Assembly (NCBI RefSeq): GCF_022414535.1
Contig: NZ_JADWYM010000001.1
Span: forward strand, 420,508-484,507
Length of the DNA stretch: 64,000 bases
Reading direction: 5' to 3'
From: Streptomyces sp. MUM 2J
Lineage (GTDB): Bacteria; Actinomycetota; Actinomycetes; Streptomycetales; Streptomycetaceae
The notes under the pieces are model-generated. The model did no database searches. It had not been told where the DNA came from and saw nothing but the letters and a program-made list of their open reading frames with translations. Shown in pieces: positions 27,629-38,867 of this stretch (positions within the stretch are counted from its first letter, which is position 1; each line of letters opens with the position of its first letter). The translations under genes and the position numbers were made by a program.

Positions 27629-27663
27629 GTGGCACGCCGCACCGCCTCGGTGCGGCGTGCCAC
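27629..27663 (+). promoter_or_regulatory. Perfect 15-bp intercistronic hairpin between gluB and gluC
   Basis: GTGGCACGCCGCACC (27629-27643) pairs exactly with GGTGCGGCGTGCCAC (27649-27663) around a 5-nt loop. It lies 31 nt after the gluB stop and 31 nt before the gluC start. It may protect the gluB 3' end or end part of the transcription, raising binding-protein levels above permease levels. Confidence 0.7.
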
Positions 27664-27694
27664 GCCAACCACCGAGGCGGAAGCACGGAATATC

Positions 27695-28363
27695 GTGTTC
27701 GACTTTCTTCAAGGCTATGACCTGCTGGGGGCGTTCTGGGTGACGGTGCAGCTCACCGTCTACTCGGCCGTGGGCTCCCTGATCTGGGGCACGTTGCTGG
27801 CCGGGATGCGTGTCAGCCCGGTCCCGCTGATGCGGGGGTTCGGCTCCGCGTACGTGAACGTGGTGCGGAACATCCCCCTCACGATCATCATCCTGTTCAC
27901 CGCGATGGGGCTGGCCGACACCTTCGGCGTGTCCATGGGTGCCGCCGACGACGTCAAGACGCGGGTCTTCCGGCTGGCCGTCCTCGGTCTGGTGGCGTAC
28001 CACGCGGCCTTCGTCTGCGAGGCACTGCGGTCCGGCATCAACACCGTTCCCGTCGGGCAGGCCGAGGCGGCCCGGTCGCTCGGTCTGCGGTTCACGCAGG
28101 TACTGACCCTGGTGATCCTTCCGCAGGCGTTCCGCTCCGTCGTGGGCCCGCTGGCGAACGTACTGATCGCCCTGACCAAGAACACCACCGTCGCGGCCGT
28201 GATCGGTGTGTCCGAAGCGGCCCTGCTGATGAGCGAGATGATCGAGAACGAGGCCGAGCTGCTGCTCATCTCCGCGATCTTCGCGTTCGGATTCGTGTGC
28301 CTGACGTTGCCGACCGGCCTGATCCTCGGATGGGTCAGCAAGCGAGTGGCGGTGAAGCGATGA
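27695..28363 (+). CDS. gluC: Glutamate ABC transporter permease GluC
   Basis: This is an inner-membrane permease of the polar amino acid type, 222 aa from a GTG at 27695 (VFDFLQGYDLLGAFWVTVQL). It has about five transmembrane helices and the His/Glu/Gln permease signature (EALRSGINTVPVGQAEAARS, LGLRFTQVLTLVILPQA). The frame is open upstream into the hairpin but those residues are unlike the family. Its stop overlaps the gluD ATG by 4 nt. It is predicted to form a heterodimer with GluD. Confidence 0.93.
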   Translation: MFDFLQGYDLLGAFWVTVQLTVYSAVGSLIWGTLLAGMRVSPVPLMRGFGSAYVNVVRNIPLTIIILFTAMGLADTFGVSMGAADDVKTRVFRLAVLGLVAYHAAFVCEALRSGINTVPVGQAEAARSLGLRFTQVLTLVILPQAFRSVVGPLANVLIALTKNTTVAAVIGVSEAALLMSEMIENEAELLLISAIFAFGFVCLTLPTGLILGWVSKRVAVKR

Positions 28364-29265
28364 CCTCCGTCCTGTACGACACTCCGGGCCCCCGCGCCAA
28401 GGCCCGCAACCTCGTCTACACCGTGGTGTTCCTGGCCGTGCTGATCGCGGTCGGCTGGTGGGCGATCGCCGTCATGGCAGACAAGGGCCAGTTGGACGCC
28501 GCCAAGTGGAAGCCGTTCGTCACCGACTCCCGGGTGTGGACCACCTATCTGCTGCCGGCCCTGGGCAACACGCTCAAGGCCGCGGCCCTCGCGCTGGTCC
28601 TCGCCCTGCCGCTGGGCGCCGTGTTCGGTGTCGCCCGGCTCTCCGACCACCGGTGGGTCCGGGTCCCGGCCGCCGCGGTCGTGGAGTTCTTCCGCGCCAT
28701 CCCGGTGCTGATCCTGATGTTGTTCTCGAACGAGTTCTACGCGACGTTCACCGACATCAGCAGCGACGTGCGGCCCCTGTACGCGGTCGTCACCGGTCTC
28801 GTCCTCTACAACGCCTCGGTGCTCGCCGAGGTGGTCCGGGCCGGCATCCTGTCCCTGCCCAAGGGGCAGACCGAGGCGGCCCAGGCCATCGGCCTGCGCA
28901 AGGGCCAGACGATGACGAACATCCTGCTGCCGCAGGCCGTCACCGCGATGCTGCCGGCGATCGTGAGCCAGCTCGTCGTCATCGTGAAGGACACCGCCCT
29001 GGGCGGCGCGATGGTGGGATACGCCGAACTGCTCCGCTCGGTGCGGACGATGAGCGGCTTCTACGCGAACATCATCCCCAGCTTCATCGTCGTCGCGGTG
29101 ATCTACGTCGTGCTCAACTTCCTGCTGACCAGCTTCGCCGCCTGGCTGGGCGGCAGGGTCCAGCGGGGCAGGAGGAGCTCCGGCACCGTGCTGGCGGCGG
29201 AGCAGCTCGAAGAGCTGGAGTCCGTCGGACCCGAGCCGGTGACCGACAGGAAGACCGAGGGGTGA
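28360..29265 (+). CDS. gluD: Glutamate ABC transporter permease GluD
   Basis: This second permease of the glutamate importer is 301 aa. It starts with an ATG that overlaps the gluC stop (ATGA). It has an extra N-terminal helix (VYTVVFLAVLIAVGWWAIAV) and the EAA-type loop EVVRAGILSLPKGQTEAAQA, IGLRKGQTMTNILLPQA. The C-terminal 50 residues are hydrophilic and charged. It is the last gene of the operon; a hairpin follows 16 nt after the stop. Confidence 0.94.
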   Translation: MTSVLYDTPGPRAKARNLVYTVVFLAVLIAVGWWAIAVMADKGQLDAAKWKPFVTDSRVWTTYLLPALGNTLKAAALALVLALPLGAVFGVARLSDHRWVRVPAAAVVEFFRAIPVLILMLFSNEFYATFTDISSDVRPLYAVVTGLVLYNASVLAEVVRAGILSLPKGQTEAAQAIGLRKGQTMTNILLPQAVTAMLPAIVSQLVVIVKDTALGGAMVGYAELLRSVRTMSGFYANIIPSFIVVAVIYVVLNFLLTSFAAWLGGRVQRGRRSSGTVLAAEQLEELESVGPEPVTDRKTEG

Positions 29266-29281
29266 CCTGCGGGTGACCCAT

Positions 29282-29327
29282 GGGTGGTGGTGCCGTCCTC
29301 CCGCACGGGGCGGCTCCACCACCACCC
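29282..29327 (+). terminator. Terminator of the gluABCD operon
   Basis: GGGTGGTGGTG (29282-29292) pairs with CACCACCACCC (29317-29327) as an 11-bp stem, with a second small pairing (GCCG/CGGC) inside the loop. It starts 16 nt after the gluD stop. Confidence 0.65.
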
Positions 29328-29469
29328 GATGTGCCCGCCGCGGTGCGCCCGCCGGTCCGGGCGGGACACCGCCTCGCGGGTGCCCTCGCCCCCGGCCGCC
29401 GCGCGGTCCGGCCGGAGCCCGGCCACCCCTCGGCTGACCAACACTCAGCCACGCGGCAGTCGACGTCAC

Positions 29470-29498
29470 TTGACGCAAGCAGCCGCTCTCGGTTGCAT
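29470..29498 (+). promoter_or_regulatory. Candidate promoter for the FAD monooxygenase gene
   Basis: TTGACG (29470-29475) and TTGCAT (29493-29498) are 17 bp apart, in the 317-bp gap between gluD and the monooxygenase. The -35 is good; the -10 lacks the usual A in position 2. Confidence 0.35.
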
Positions 29499-29582
29499 AC
29501 GTTCTGTGATCGTGCACCCTGCTCCCCCCGTCTGTTCACACATGTCCCCCCGGACACCGCCGCGGACAGGGGGCGCCACGCC

Positions 29583-31202
29583 GTGGACCCGGTGATCGTC
29601 GTCGGGGCGGGGCCCGTCGGGCTCACGCTCGCACTGGCGCTGGCGCGCCAGGAGGTGCCGGCCGTCGTCCTCGACGAGGGCCCCGGAAAGGACGAGCCCC
29701 GCCTCGCCCGCACCGTCGTGCTGCGCGAGGACACCGCCGCGCTGCTCGAGCGGCTGACCGGGCAGCCGCTCGCCGCGGCCGGCATGCGCTGGGCCGGATG
29801 GCGGTCGATGCGGCGCAAGCAGGTGATGCGCGAGATCACTTTCGACGACGCCCGGTCCGCCCCGCTGCACATCGCGCAGCACGTGGTCACCGGCGCCCTG
29901 CGCACCGCGCTGGCGGGCGAGCGGCTGGTCAGGATCGCCGCGGACAGCCGCCTGGACACCGTCGAGCAGGAGCCGTCCGGCGTGACCGCCCACACCCGTG
30001 GTCCCCGGGGGACCTGGTGGCGCGGCAGTTACCTGGTCGGCTGCGACGGGCCGCGCTCCACCGTGCGCAAGCTGTCCGACATCCGCTTCCCCGGCCGTAC
30101 CGCGGTGGAACGGCATGCCGTCGCCGCCCTGCGCACGGAACTTCCCCGGCCCGGGGAGGCGCTGCTGCACCGGATGCCGCCGTGGCGGACCTCGGGCCCG
30201 CCCGCCGGCGAGATCACCGCCCGACCTCTGCCGGACGGGGTCTGGCGCCTGGACTGGCTGCTGCCGCCCGGCAAGGACCTGGTCACGCCCGAGCTGCTGG
30301 TGACCCGGATCAGGGAGACTCTCGCGGGCTGGAACGACGGCACGACACCGCCGTACGAACTCCTCGACACCGGCGTTCACACCGTCCACCACCGGCTGGC
30401 CCGCCGCTGGCGCTCCGGCCGGGTCCTCCTCGCCGGGGACGCGGCACACCTGCTCGGCACGCTGGGCACCCAGGGCCTCGACGAGGGGCTGCGGGACGCC
30501 GACAACCTCGCCTGGAAGCTGGCCCGGGTCTGGCACCACGGACCGCACGAGGCCCTGCTCGACAGCTACCAGACCGAGCGGCGTGCCGCCGTCGCCGCCC
30601 GGCTGCGCGCCGCCGATCAGGTGCTTCCGCTGCTACGCGGAGGCGGGGGGCTGCGGGCGTATGTTCCCGGCACGGCCCGTGGCCACGATGCGCTGCTCTC
30701 CGACGGCCACCTCGGTCGGGGCCCGCTGGGCGAGCCGGGTACGTACGCCGACTCGCCGCTCGCCGCCCGGCACCTGGAGGCGGAGGTGCCCGTCGACACG
30801 CCCGTGGGCGCCCCGGTCTCCGATGTGCGGGTCACGGCGGAGGACGGTTCCTTCGTACAGCTGCGCGAACGGCTGGGGCGGGGCGCGCTGCTCGTCGTGC
30901 TGATCGCGCCGGGTACGGGCGTGTGGGAGCGCAAGCACTGGATGACGGCCGGGGTCATGCCCCGGCTGGCGGCGGCGGTCACGGCGCTGCCGCATCCGGC
31001 GGAACTGCTCGTCGCCGAGGAGTACCCGGGGGCCGCGGCCCACACCGTGCTGCTCGTACGGCCCGACGGCCATCTGGTGACCGCCCTCGGCGGGGTGCGG
31101 CCGGCGGACCTGTACGCGGCGGCCGAGGCCGCACTGGGCGGCCCGGCGAAAGCGGAGGCCACGGCCGGCACGGAGGCGACGGCGGGGTCCGGCGCGGGGT
31201 GA
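29583..31202 (+). CDS. FAD-dependent monooxygenase (PheA/TfdB type)
   Basis: This is an aromatic-hydroxylase-type flavoprotein of 539 aa from the GTG at 29583. The FAD-binding motif GxGxxG is GAGPVGLTLALAL at the very start. The second FAD motif is RVLLAGDAAHLLGTLGTQGL followed by DEGLRDADNLAWKLA, and DG is in LVGCDGPRSTVRKL. The C-terminal thioredoxin-like domain is recognisable but degenerate, ending in an Ala/Gly/Glu-rich tail. The initiation codon is uncertain because no good ribosome-binding site precedes it. No partner genes show the substrate. Confidence 0.88.
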   Translation: MDPVIVVGAGPVGLTLALALARQEVPAVVLDEGPGKDEPRLARTVVLREDTAALLERLTGQPLAAAGMRWAGWRSMRRKQVMREITFDDARSAPLHIAQHVVTGALRTALAGERLVRIAADSRLDTVEQEPSGVTAHTRGPRGTWWRGSYLVGCDGPRSTVRKLSDIRFPGRTAVERHAVAALRTELPRPGEALLHRMPPWRTSGPPAGEITARPLPDGVWRLDWLLPPGKDLVTPELLVTRIRETLAGWNDGTTPPYELLDTGVHTVHHRLARRWRSGRVLLAGDAAHLLGTLGTQGLDEGLRDADNLAWKLARVWHHGPHEALLDSYQTERRAAVAARLRAADQVLPLLRGGGGLRAYVPGTARGHDALLSDGHLGRGPLGEPGTYADSPLAARHLEAEVPVDTPVGAPVSDVRVTAEDGSFVQLRERLGRGALLVVLIAPGTGVWERKHWMTAGVMPRLAAAVTALPHPAELLVAEEYPGAAAHTVLLVRPDGHLVTALGGVRPADLYAAAEAALGGPAKAEATAGTEATAGSGAG

Positions 31203-31471
31203 CGGGCGCGCCGTCTCCGTGAGCGGATACCGGCGCGTGGTTCAGCCGCCGGTGTGGCAGGCGGACGGTGTCGGGGCGGCGCAGGCCGTGCGGCCAGGCG
31301 TACAGGCGCCGGGATGGGTACGCCCGGGGGGCCGGTCGTCCGGGGATCCGTGCGATGCCTCCGTCCTCCCGCCCCGCCGCCCGGTGCGGTGCCGGTGCGG
31401 CCGGCCGGTACCCAGGGTCTCCTCACGGGCGTGCCCGGTGAGGCCGCGGCGCCGGTTCGCGCGGGCCGGGG

Positions 31472-32209
31472 TCAGCACCCCGGGTCGTCCCAGAGCCCCG
31501 TGTCCTCGCCCTCCTCCTCCAGCGCCTGCCGGACGACTCTCAGCGCCATGCCCTCCGGGTAGCCCTTGCGGGCGAGCATCCCGGCGAGCCGGCGCAGGCG
31601 CTTGTCGCGGTCGAGACCGCGGGTGGCACGCAGCTTGCGGGCGACCAGCTCCCGTGCGGTCGCCTCCTCCTGCTCGCTGTCGAGCTGCGACACGGCCTCG
31701 TCGATGAGGGCGGAGTCGACGCCCTTGGTGCGCAGTTCCCGGGCGAGCGCGCGCCGCGCCAGGCCCCGGCCGTGGTGCCGCGACTCGACCCAGGCGTCGG
31801 CGAACGCCCCGTCGTCGATCAGCCCGACGTCCTCGAACCGCGACAGCACCTCTTCGGCGGCGTCGTCCGGGATCTCTCGTTCACGCAGGGCATCGGCCAG
31901 CTGCTTGCGCGTGCGTGGGGTCCCGGTGAGCAGGCGCAGGCAGATGGCCCGTGCCCGCTCCACCGGGTCCCCCGGGGGCTGCCCCTCCTCGGCCCTCGAC
32001 GAGCGAGAAGCGCCTCCGTCCTCACCGGCCGGCCCGCGCCGCCGGCGGCCACGCCCCCCGCGACCGCCGCGGGGGGCGTGGGTGTCGCGGTCGTCCATCG
32101 CCTCCGTGCCGTCATGACCGTCCTCGTGCCTCCTGCCGGGGCCGCCTCTCCCCCACTCCCCCGGGGCGTCGGGGTGCGCGTACTCGGCCCAGTCGGTTCG
32201 CCGTGTCAC
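31472..32209 (-). CDS. recX: Regulatory protein RecX
   Basis: RecX binds RecA filaments and moderates RecA activity. The product is 245 aa from a GTG at 32209, 3 nt after the recA stop, so the two genes are co-transcribed and coupled. The first 85 residues are a long Gly/Arg-rich, disordered extension. The RecX three-helix repeats follow (RAICLRLLTGTPRTRKQLAD, DVGLIDDGAFADAWVESR, GLARRALARELRTKGVD) with the C-terminal RLAGMLARKGYPEGMALRVV. The long N-terminal extension is common in streptomycete RecX. Confidence 0.95.
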   Translation of the reverse strand: MTRRTDWAEYAHPDAPGEWGRGGPGRRHEDGHDGTEAMDDRDTHAPRGGRGGRGRRRRGPAGEDGGASRSSRAEEGQPPGDPVERARAICLRLLTGTPRTRKQLADALREREIPDDAAEEVLSRFEDVGLIDDGAFADAWVESRHHGRGLARRALARELRTKGVDSALIDEAVSQLDSEQEEATARELVARKLRATRGLDRDKRLRRLAGMLARKGYPEGMALRVVRQALEEEGEDTGLWDDPGC

Positions 32210-32212
32210 GGG

Positions 32213-33346
<1,134 letters not shown>

Positions 33347-33511
33347 GGGTTCCACCCGGTTTGCTTGAGTCGATCGCTTCACGTCAAAGACGCTAACGCC
33401 TGCCACTGACAATGCGCCCCGACGCCGGTCCGGCCTGTGGACAACTGGGGCATATATCCCTCGAAAACGGCACAGAACACACTGCCGAGCACCTCGCCGG
33501 AGCTTCCATGA

Positions 33512-33537
33512 GAATGGATGTTCGATTTTTGTGTCAA
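33512..33537 (-). promoter_or_regulatory. recA promoter region with SOS (LexA/Cheo-type) box
   Basis: On the minus strand GAACATCCATTC (33523-33512) fits the Gram-positive LexA site GAAC-N4-GTTC with one mismatch. It lies just downstream of a perfect -35, TTGACA (33537-33532), so bound LexA would cover the promoter. Confidence 0.65.
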
Positions 33538-33753
33538 GCGCGTCACCCGGCTCTTCCGAGGCTACTGTCTCCTTCGCCCCCGTTCCGGCGAAGCGGTTCG
33601 GCGGACGCGTGTTCGTGCCACCGAAGCCCGAGCATCCCGTTCAGGAGCTCGGCCGCCGAGACACGCCGAGGCCTGCCGCGGGTGGCCGCGCGGCGCGAGG
33701 TCAGACGGACCGCGGCCTGCCGGCCTTCGGCGTACGTCGCACCATGAGCGAGC

Positions 33754-33772
33754 GGCCCGGGTCTCCCGGGCC
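33754..33772 (-). terminator. Hairpin downstream of the AI-2E family permease gene
   Basis: GGCCCGGG (33754-33761) and CCCGGGCC (33765-33772) form an 8-bp stem with a 3-nt loop, about 145 nt after the permease stop. No T-tract. Confidence 0.4.
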
Positions 33773-33916
33773 CGGACGGCGCGCGCTCACCTTTCGGCAC
33801 CTCCGGCGCAGGCCCCCTGCGGGGCGGGGCTCACCTGCCGCTGCGGGCAGGCTCCCGAAGCCCTGTGCGCAGCGGCTCACCCACCACGCGGGACGGCCCT
33901 GCCGCCGCCGGCGCAC

Positions 33917-35185
33917 TCACGAACCGCTGCGGGGCGGCTCGCCGCCGGCGACACCGGCGGCTCCCTCCCGCGTACGGCCCCACGCGGTACGCGCGCGGGT
34001 CAGCAGGCCCTGGCCCCCGCCCCGGGTGCGGTGCCCGAGGACACGGGGGTCGTCCGTGACGTCGTACCGCTTCACGTACGCGCCCAGGAAGGCCTGGAGC
34101 GTGGCGACCGCCGGGATGGCGATCAGTGCGCCCACCGCCCCCAGGAGGGCGGTTCCGGCGATGACCGAGCCGAAAGCGACAGCGGGGTGGATGTCGACGG
34201 TCCTGGAGGTCAGCTTCGGCTGCAGCATGTAGTTCTCGAACTGCTGGTAGACCACGACGAAGACCAGTACCCACACCGCGTACCAGGGGTCGACCGTGAA
34301 GGCGATCAGCATCGGCAGCGCGCCCGCGAGGTAGGTGCCGATGGTGGGGATGAACTGCGAGACCACGCCGACCCAGACACCGAGCACGGGCGCGTACGGG
34401 ATGCCCAGGGCCTCCAGCAGCACGTAGTGCGCGATGCCGGAGATCAGCGCCATCAGGCCGCGTGAGTACAGGTAGCCGCCGGTCTTGTCGACGGCGATCT
34501 CCCAGGCGCGCAGCGCCTCGGCCTGCCGGGCCGGCGGCAGCAGCGAGCAGACCGTGCGGCGCAGGCGGGGGCCGTCCGCCGCGAAGTAGAACGAGAACAG
34601 CCCGACCGTCAGCAGCCGGAAGAGCCCTCCGAGGACCTGCGCGGACACGTCCAGGACGCCGGTGGCGCTGTTCTGGACGTACTTGCGCAGCCAGTCGGAG
34701 TGGAGCAGGCCCTCCTGGACGTCCACCCGTCTCAGCTCGGTCCGGAAGGTGGAGTTGATCCAGTTGATGACCGAGTCGAGGTAGTCCGGGAAGCCCTCGA
34801 CCATCTTCACGATCTGGCCCGCGAGCATCGAGCCGAGCAGGGTGACGAACCCCGCGGAGACGATCAGCAACCCGAGGAAGACCAGGAACGCGGCGAGCCC
34901 GCGCCGCAGACCGCGATCGGCCATCCAGCTCACCGCGGGCTCGATCGCCAGGGCCAGGAAGAACGCGATCAGGATGTTGATCAACAGGCCGGTCAGCTGG
35001 TGGAAGGCCCAGCTGCCCAGCTGGAACACGGCGATGAGCGCCAGGGCGAGCACCATGGCGCGCGGCAGCCAGCGCGGCATGCGCGCGCCCGGCCTGCCGC
35101 CTTCGGCCGGTGACCGGGCGGGCGGAGTCGTGCCGAGCGGGGGTGCCTGCCGGGTGAGCTGCCCGGACTCGTCAGTGGATGCCAC
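33917..35185 (-). CDS. AI-2E family transporter-like permease
   Basis: This is a polytopic membrane protein of 422 aa from the GTG at 35185 (VASTDESGQLTRQ). About eight hydrophobic segments are visible, among them VLALALIAVFQLGSWAFH, LLINILIAFFLALAIEPAVS and FLVFLGLLIVSAGFVTLLGS. A long amphipathic middle section leads to the typical C-terminal block (SQFIPTIGTYLAGALPMLIA, VVYQQFENYMLQPKL, IAGTALLGAVGALIAIPAVA). The family includes exporters and Na+/H+ antiporters; substrate is unknown. The N-terminus is Pro-rich and cytoplasmic. Confidence 0.9.
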   Translation of the reverse strand: MASTDESGQLTRQAPPLGTTPPARSPAEGGRPGARMPRWLPRAMVLALALIAVFQLGSWAFHQLTGLLINILIAFFLALAIEPAVSWMADRGLRRGLAAFLVFLGLLIVSAGFVTLLGSMLAGQIVKMVEGFPDYLDSVINWINSTFRTELRRVDVQEGLLHSDWLRKYVQNSATGVLDVSAQVLGGLFRLLTVGLFSFYFAADGPRLRRTVCSLLPPARQAEALRAWEIAVDKTGGYLYSRGLMALISGIAHYVLLEALGIPYAPVLGVWVGVVSQFIPTIGTYLAGALPMLIAFTVDPWYAVWVLVFVVVYQQFENYMLQPKLTSRTVDIHPAVAFGSVIAGTALLGAVGALIAIPAVATLQAFLGAYVKRYDVTDDPRVLGHRTRGGGQGLLTRARTAWGRTREGAAGVAGGEPPRSGS

Positions 35186-35296
35186 GGGGCAAGTCTCGCG
35201 CACGCGGCCGGTGATCGGTTGCCCTCCCGTGGTCCTGCGTCCCACCCGGTCCGGCTGCCCGCAGGCCGACGCGGCCGGCAGGGGGGCGTCTGGCGG

Positions 35297-35491
35297 TCAG
35301 CGCTGCTCCTGGGGAACGTTCATCACCGTGCACACCACCCGCCACACGTCCTTGGCGTCCCAGCCGGCCGCCAGTGCCTCGTGCACCGTACGCCCGCCGA
35401 GTTCCGCCATCACGTGGTCGCTCGCGAAGGTGTCGGCGTACCCCGCGCCGAAGTGCTCCGCCATCCGCTGCCAGAAGACCGTCAACCGCAT
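35297..35491 (-). CDS. DUF3046 family protein
   Basis: This is a small 64-aa protein from the ATG at 35491: MRLTVFWQRMAEHFGAGYAD, then ASDHVMAELGGRTVHEALAA and DVWRVVCTVMNVP. This matches the DUF3046 family, a short actinobacterial protein commonly found near recA/recX. Function is unknown. The long open frame running upstream to 37057 is not real coding, because it overlaps the gene at 35570 on the other strand. Confidence 0.9.
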   Translation of the reverse strand: MRLTVFWQRMAEHFGAGYADTFASDHVMAELGGRTVHEALAAGWDAKDVWRVVCTVMNVPQEQR

Positions 35492-35569
35492 GCCTCGAGT
35501 ATCCCGCCCCCGGGGTGGGCCCGAGCCGGGACCGCTTGCCGAGACCGCTTTCCGTCCTACGGTCTGACC

Positions 35570-36514
35570 ATGGCCGAGAACGGAGTATCCCCACTCCCCC
35601 CTACGCCCCCGGCGCGTTCCCCGCTCTTCCGCGCCGAACAGTTCGTCTGGCTCACCGCGCGCGTACTGGAGCAGCGGCTCTTCGCCCACCACTTCCTGAA
35701 CGGGAGCGCCGACCCGGTGGAGACCGCCCTCGACGCCCACCGCAACGGCGACGGCGGATACGGCCACGCGCTCGAGCCCGACCTGCGCGGGCCGGTCAGC
35801 CAGCCCCTGCACACCGCCCGTGCCCTGCACGTCCTGGACGCCATCGGACGCTGCGGCGGGCAGCGGGTGGAGCGCGTCTGCCGCTACCTGACGTCGGTCT
35901 CCACCGCGGACGGGGCCCTGCCGGCGGTCCATCCCAGCCAGCGCGGCTATCCCACGGCACCGTTCGTCCCGGTCGTCGACGCCCCGCCGAGCGACCTGCT
36001 CGCCACCGGGCCGGTCGTGGGCCTGCTCCACCGCAACGCCGTCTGGCACGCCTGGCTGTTCCGGGCCACCGACTTCTGCTGGCAGCGGATCGAGGCGCTG
36101 GAGAGGTCCCACCCCTACGAGGTACGGGCTGCCGTGTCCTTCCTGGACTCCGCGCCCGACCGGCCGCGCGCCGAGGCCGCGGCCGACCGCCTGGGCCGCC
36201 TGGCGCGCGATCAGCGGCTCGCCGCCCTGGACCCGGAGGACCTGGGCGCCCGGCCGGTCGCGCCGGGCTACGCCCCCGGCGAGTACCACTTCCCGCACGA
36301 CTACGCCCGGACTCCGGACTCCCTCGCGCGCTCGTGGTTCACCGAGGAGGAGATGGACCGGTCCCTGGACTTCCTCGCCGCGGAGCAGCAGACCGACGGC
36401 GGCTGGCCGGTGCGCTGGCGGCGGTGGGCCCCCGCGCCCGCCCTGGAGGCGCGCCCGATCGTGACGATCGAGGCACTGCGCACCCTGCGGGCCTACGGCC
36501 GCCGCGTGGGGTGA
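35570..36514 (+). CDS. Prenyltransferase/terpene-cyclase-like repeat protein
   Basis: This 314-aa protein begins with the ATG at 35570. It has alpha/alpha-barrel repeats like those of prenyltransferase beta subunits and terpene cyclases: DAHRNGDGGYGHALEPDLRG near the start and LAAEQQTDGGWPVRWRRWAP near the end, both of the DGG(Y/W) repeat type. The DxDD motif of active class II cyclases is not seen, so catalysis is doubtful. Streptomyces genomes often label such genes hypothetical or prenyltransferase. The gene is alone, divergent from the DUF3046 gene and convergent with azlD. Confidence 0.7.
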   Translation: MAENGVSPLPPTPPARSPLFRAEQFVWLTARVLEQRLFAHHFLNGSADPVETALDAHRNGDGGYGHALEPDLRGPVSQPLHTARALHVLDAIGRCGGQRVERVCRYLTSVSTADGALPAVHPSQRGYPTAPFVPVVDAPPSDLLATGPVVGLLHRNAVWHAWLFRATDFCWQRIEALERSHPYEVRAAVSFLDSAPDRPRAEAAADRLGRLARDQRLAALDPEDLGARPVAPGYAPGEYHFPHDYARTPDSLARSWFTEEEMDRSLDFLAAEQQTDGGWPVRWRRWAPAPALEARPIVTIEALRTLRAYGRRVG

Positions 36515-36606
36515 GCCCGGTCCCGGCGCGGGTGACGGCACGCGCGCGGGAGTCCGGCTGCCTCGTACGGCAGGCGCGCCCCCGTCCCACTGCCGTGCGG
36601 GAACAC

Positions 36607-36642
36607 GCGGGGCGTCGCGTAGGTGCCGGCGCGACGCCCCGC
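36607..36642. terminator. Bidirectional terminator, 13-bp stem
   Basis: GCGGGGCGTCGCG (36607-36619) pairs perfectly with CGCGACGCCCCGC (36630-36642) across a 10-nt loop, between two convergent genes. Confidence 0.7.
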
Positions 36643-36648
36643 CGTCCC

Positions 36649-36953
36649 TCACCCGGTGACGGCCCGCGCCCCCGCGGTCACCACCACGGCAGCCGCCACG
36701 ACCAGCAGGAAGGGCGCACGCAGGACGAGGGCCACTCCCGCCGCGCCCAGCCCGGCCGCTCGGGCGTCGAGCACGAGCGCGTGCCCGTCGGCGAAGGTCT
36801 GCTGCGCGGTGAGGGCGGCGAGGAGGGCCACCGGCAGCAGCGCGGCGAGCCGCCTGACGAGGGGACGCTCCAGCACCCCCGCGGGCACGAGCAGACCGGC
36901 GAGTTTGACCGCGTAGCAGCCGACGGCGGTGACGGCGACGGCGATCCAGACGT

Positions 36954-36957
<4 letters not shown>
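36649..36957 (-). CDS. azlD: Branched-chain amino acid exporter small subunit AzlD
   Basis: This is a small membrane protein of 102 aa with three to four hydrophobic helices: MNVWIAVAVTAVGCYAVKLA, RLAALLPVALLAALTAQQTF and FLLVVAAAVVVTAG. AzlD pairs with AzlC to export branched-chain amino acids and similar compounds. The start ATG overlaps the azlC stop by 4 nt. Confidence 0.9.
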
Positions 36958-38683
<1,726 letters not shown>

Positions 38684-38867
38684 CTCCCCATTGTCCGCCC
38701 CACCGGCCGCTCCACGACGTCCGGTCACGCCCGCAGCCCGACGCCACGGCCCGGACCGCCATCGGCACGCCGACCGCCCGCCCGGTCCGGTGCGGCCCCG
38801 GCGGGCGGCGGCTCCCGCGTTCCCGCAGGTCGGCGGGATTGTCAGTGGAGGGGTGCAGGATGGACGC

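Larger units (their letters stand above)
33347..33916. other. Intergenic region upstream of recA
   Basis: This 570-bp gap separates recA (leftward) from the end of the permease gene, also leftward. It holds the recA promoter and SOS box near 33512-33537 and a hairpin at 33754-33772. Open frames in the rest look like noise: Arg/Pro/Gly-rich, with no recognisable family. Confidence 0.6.
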
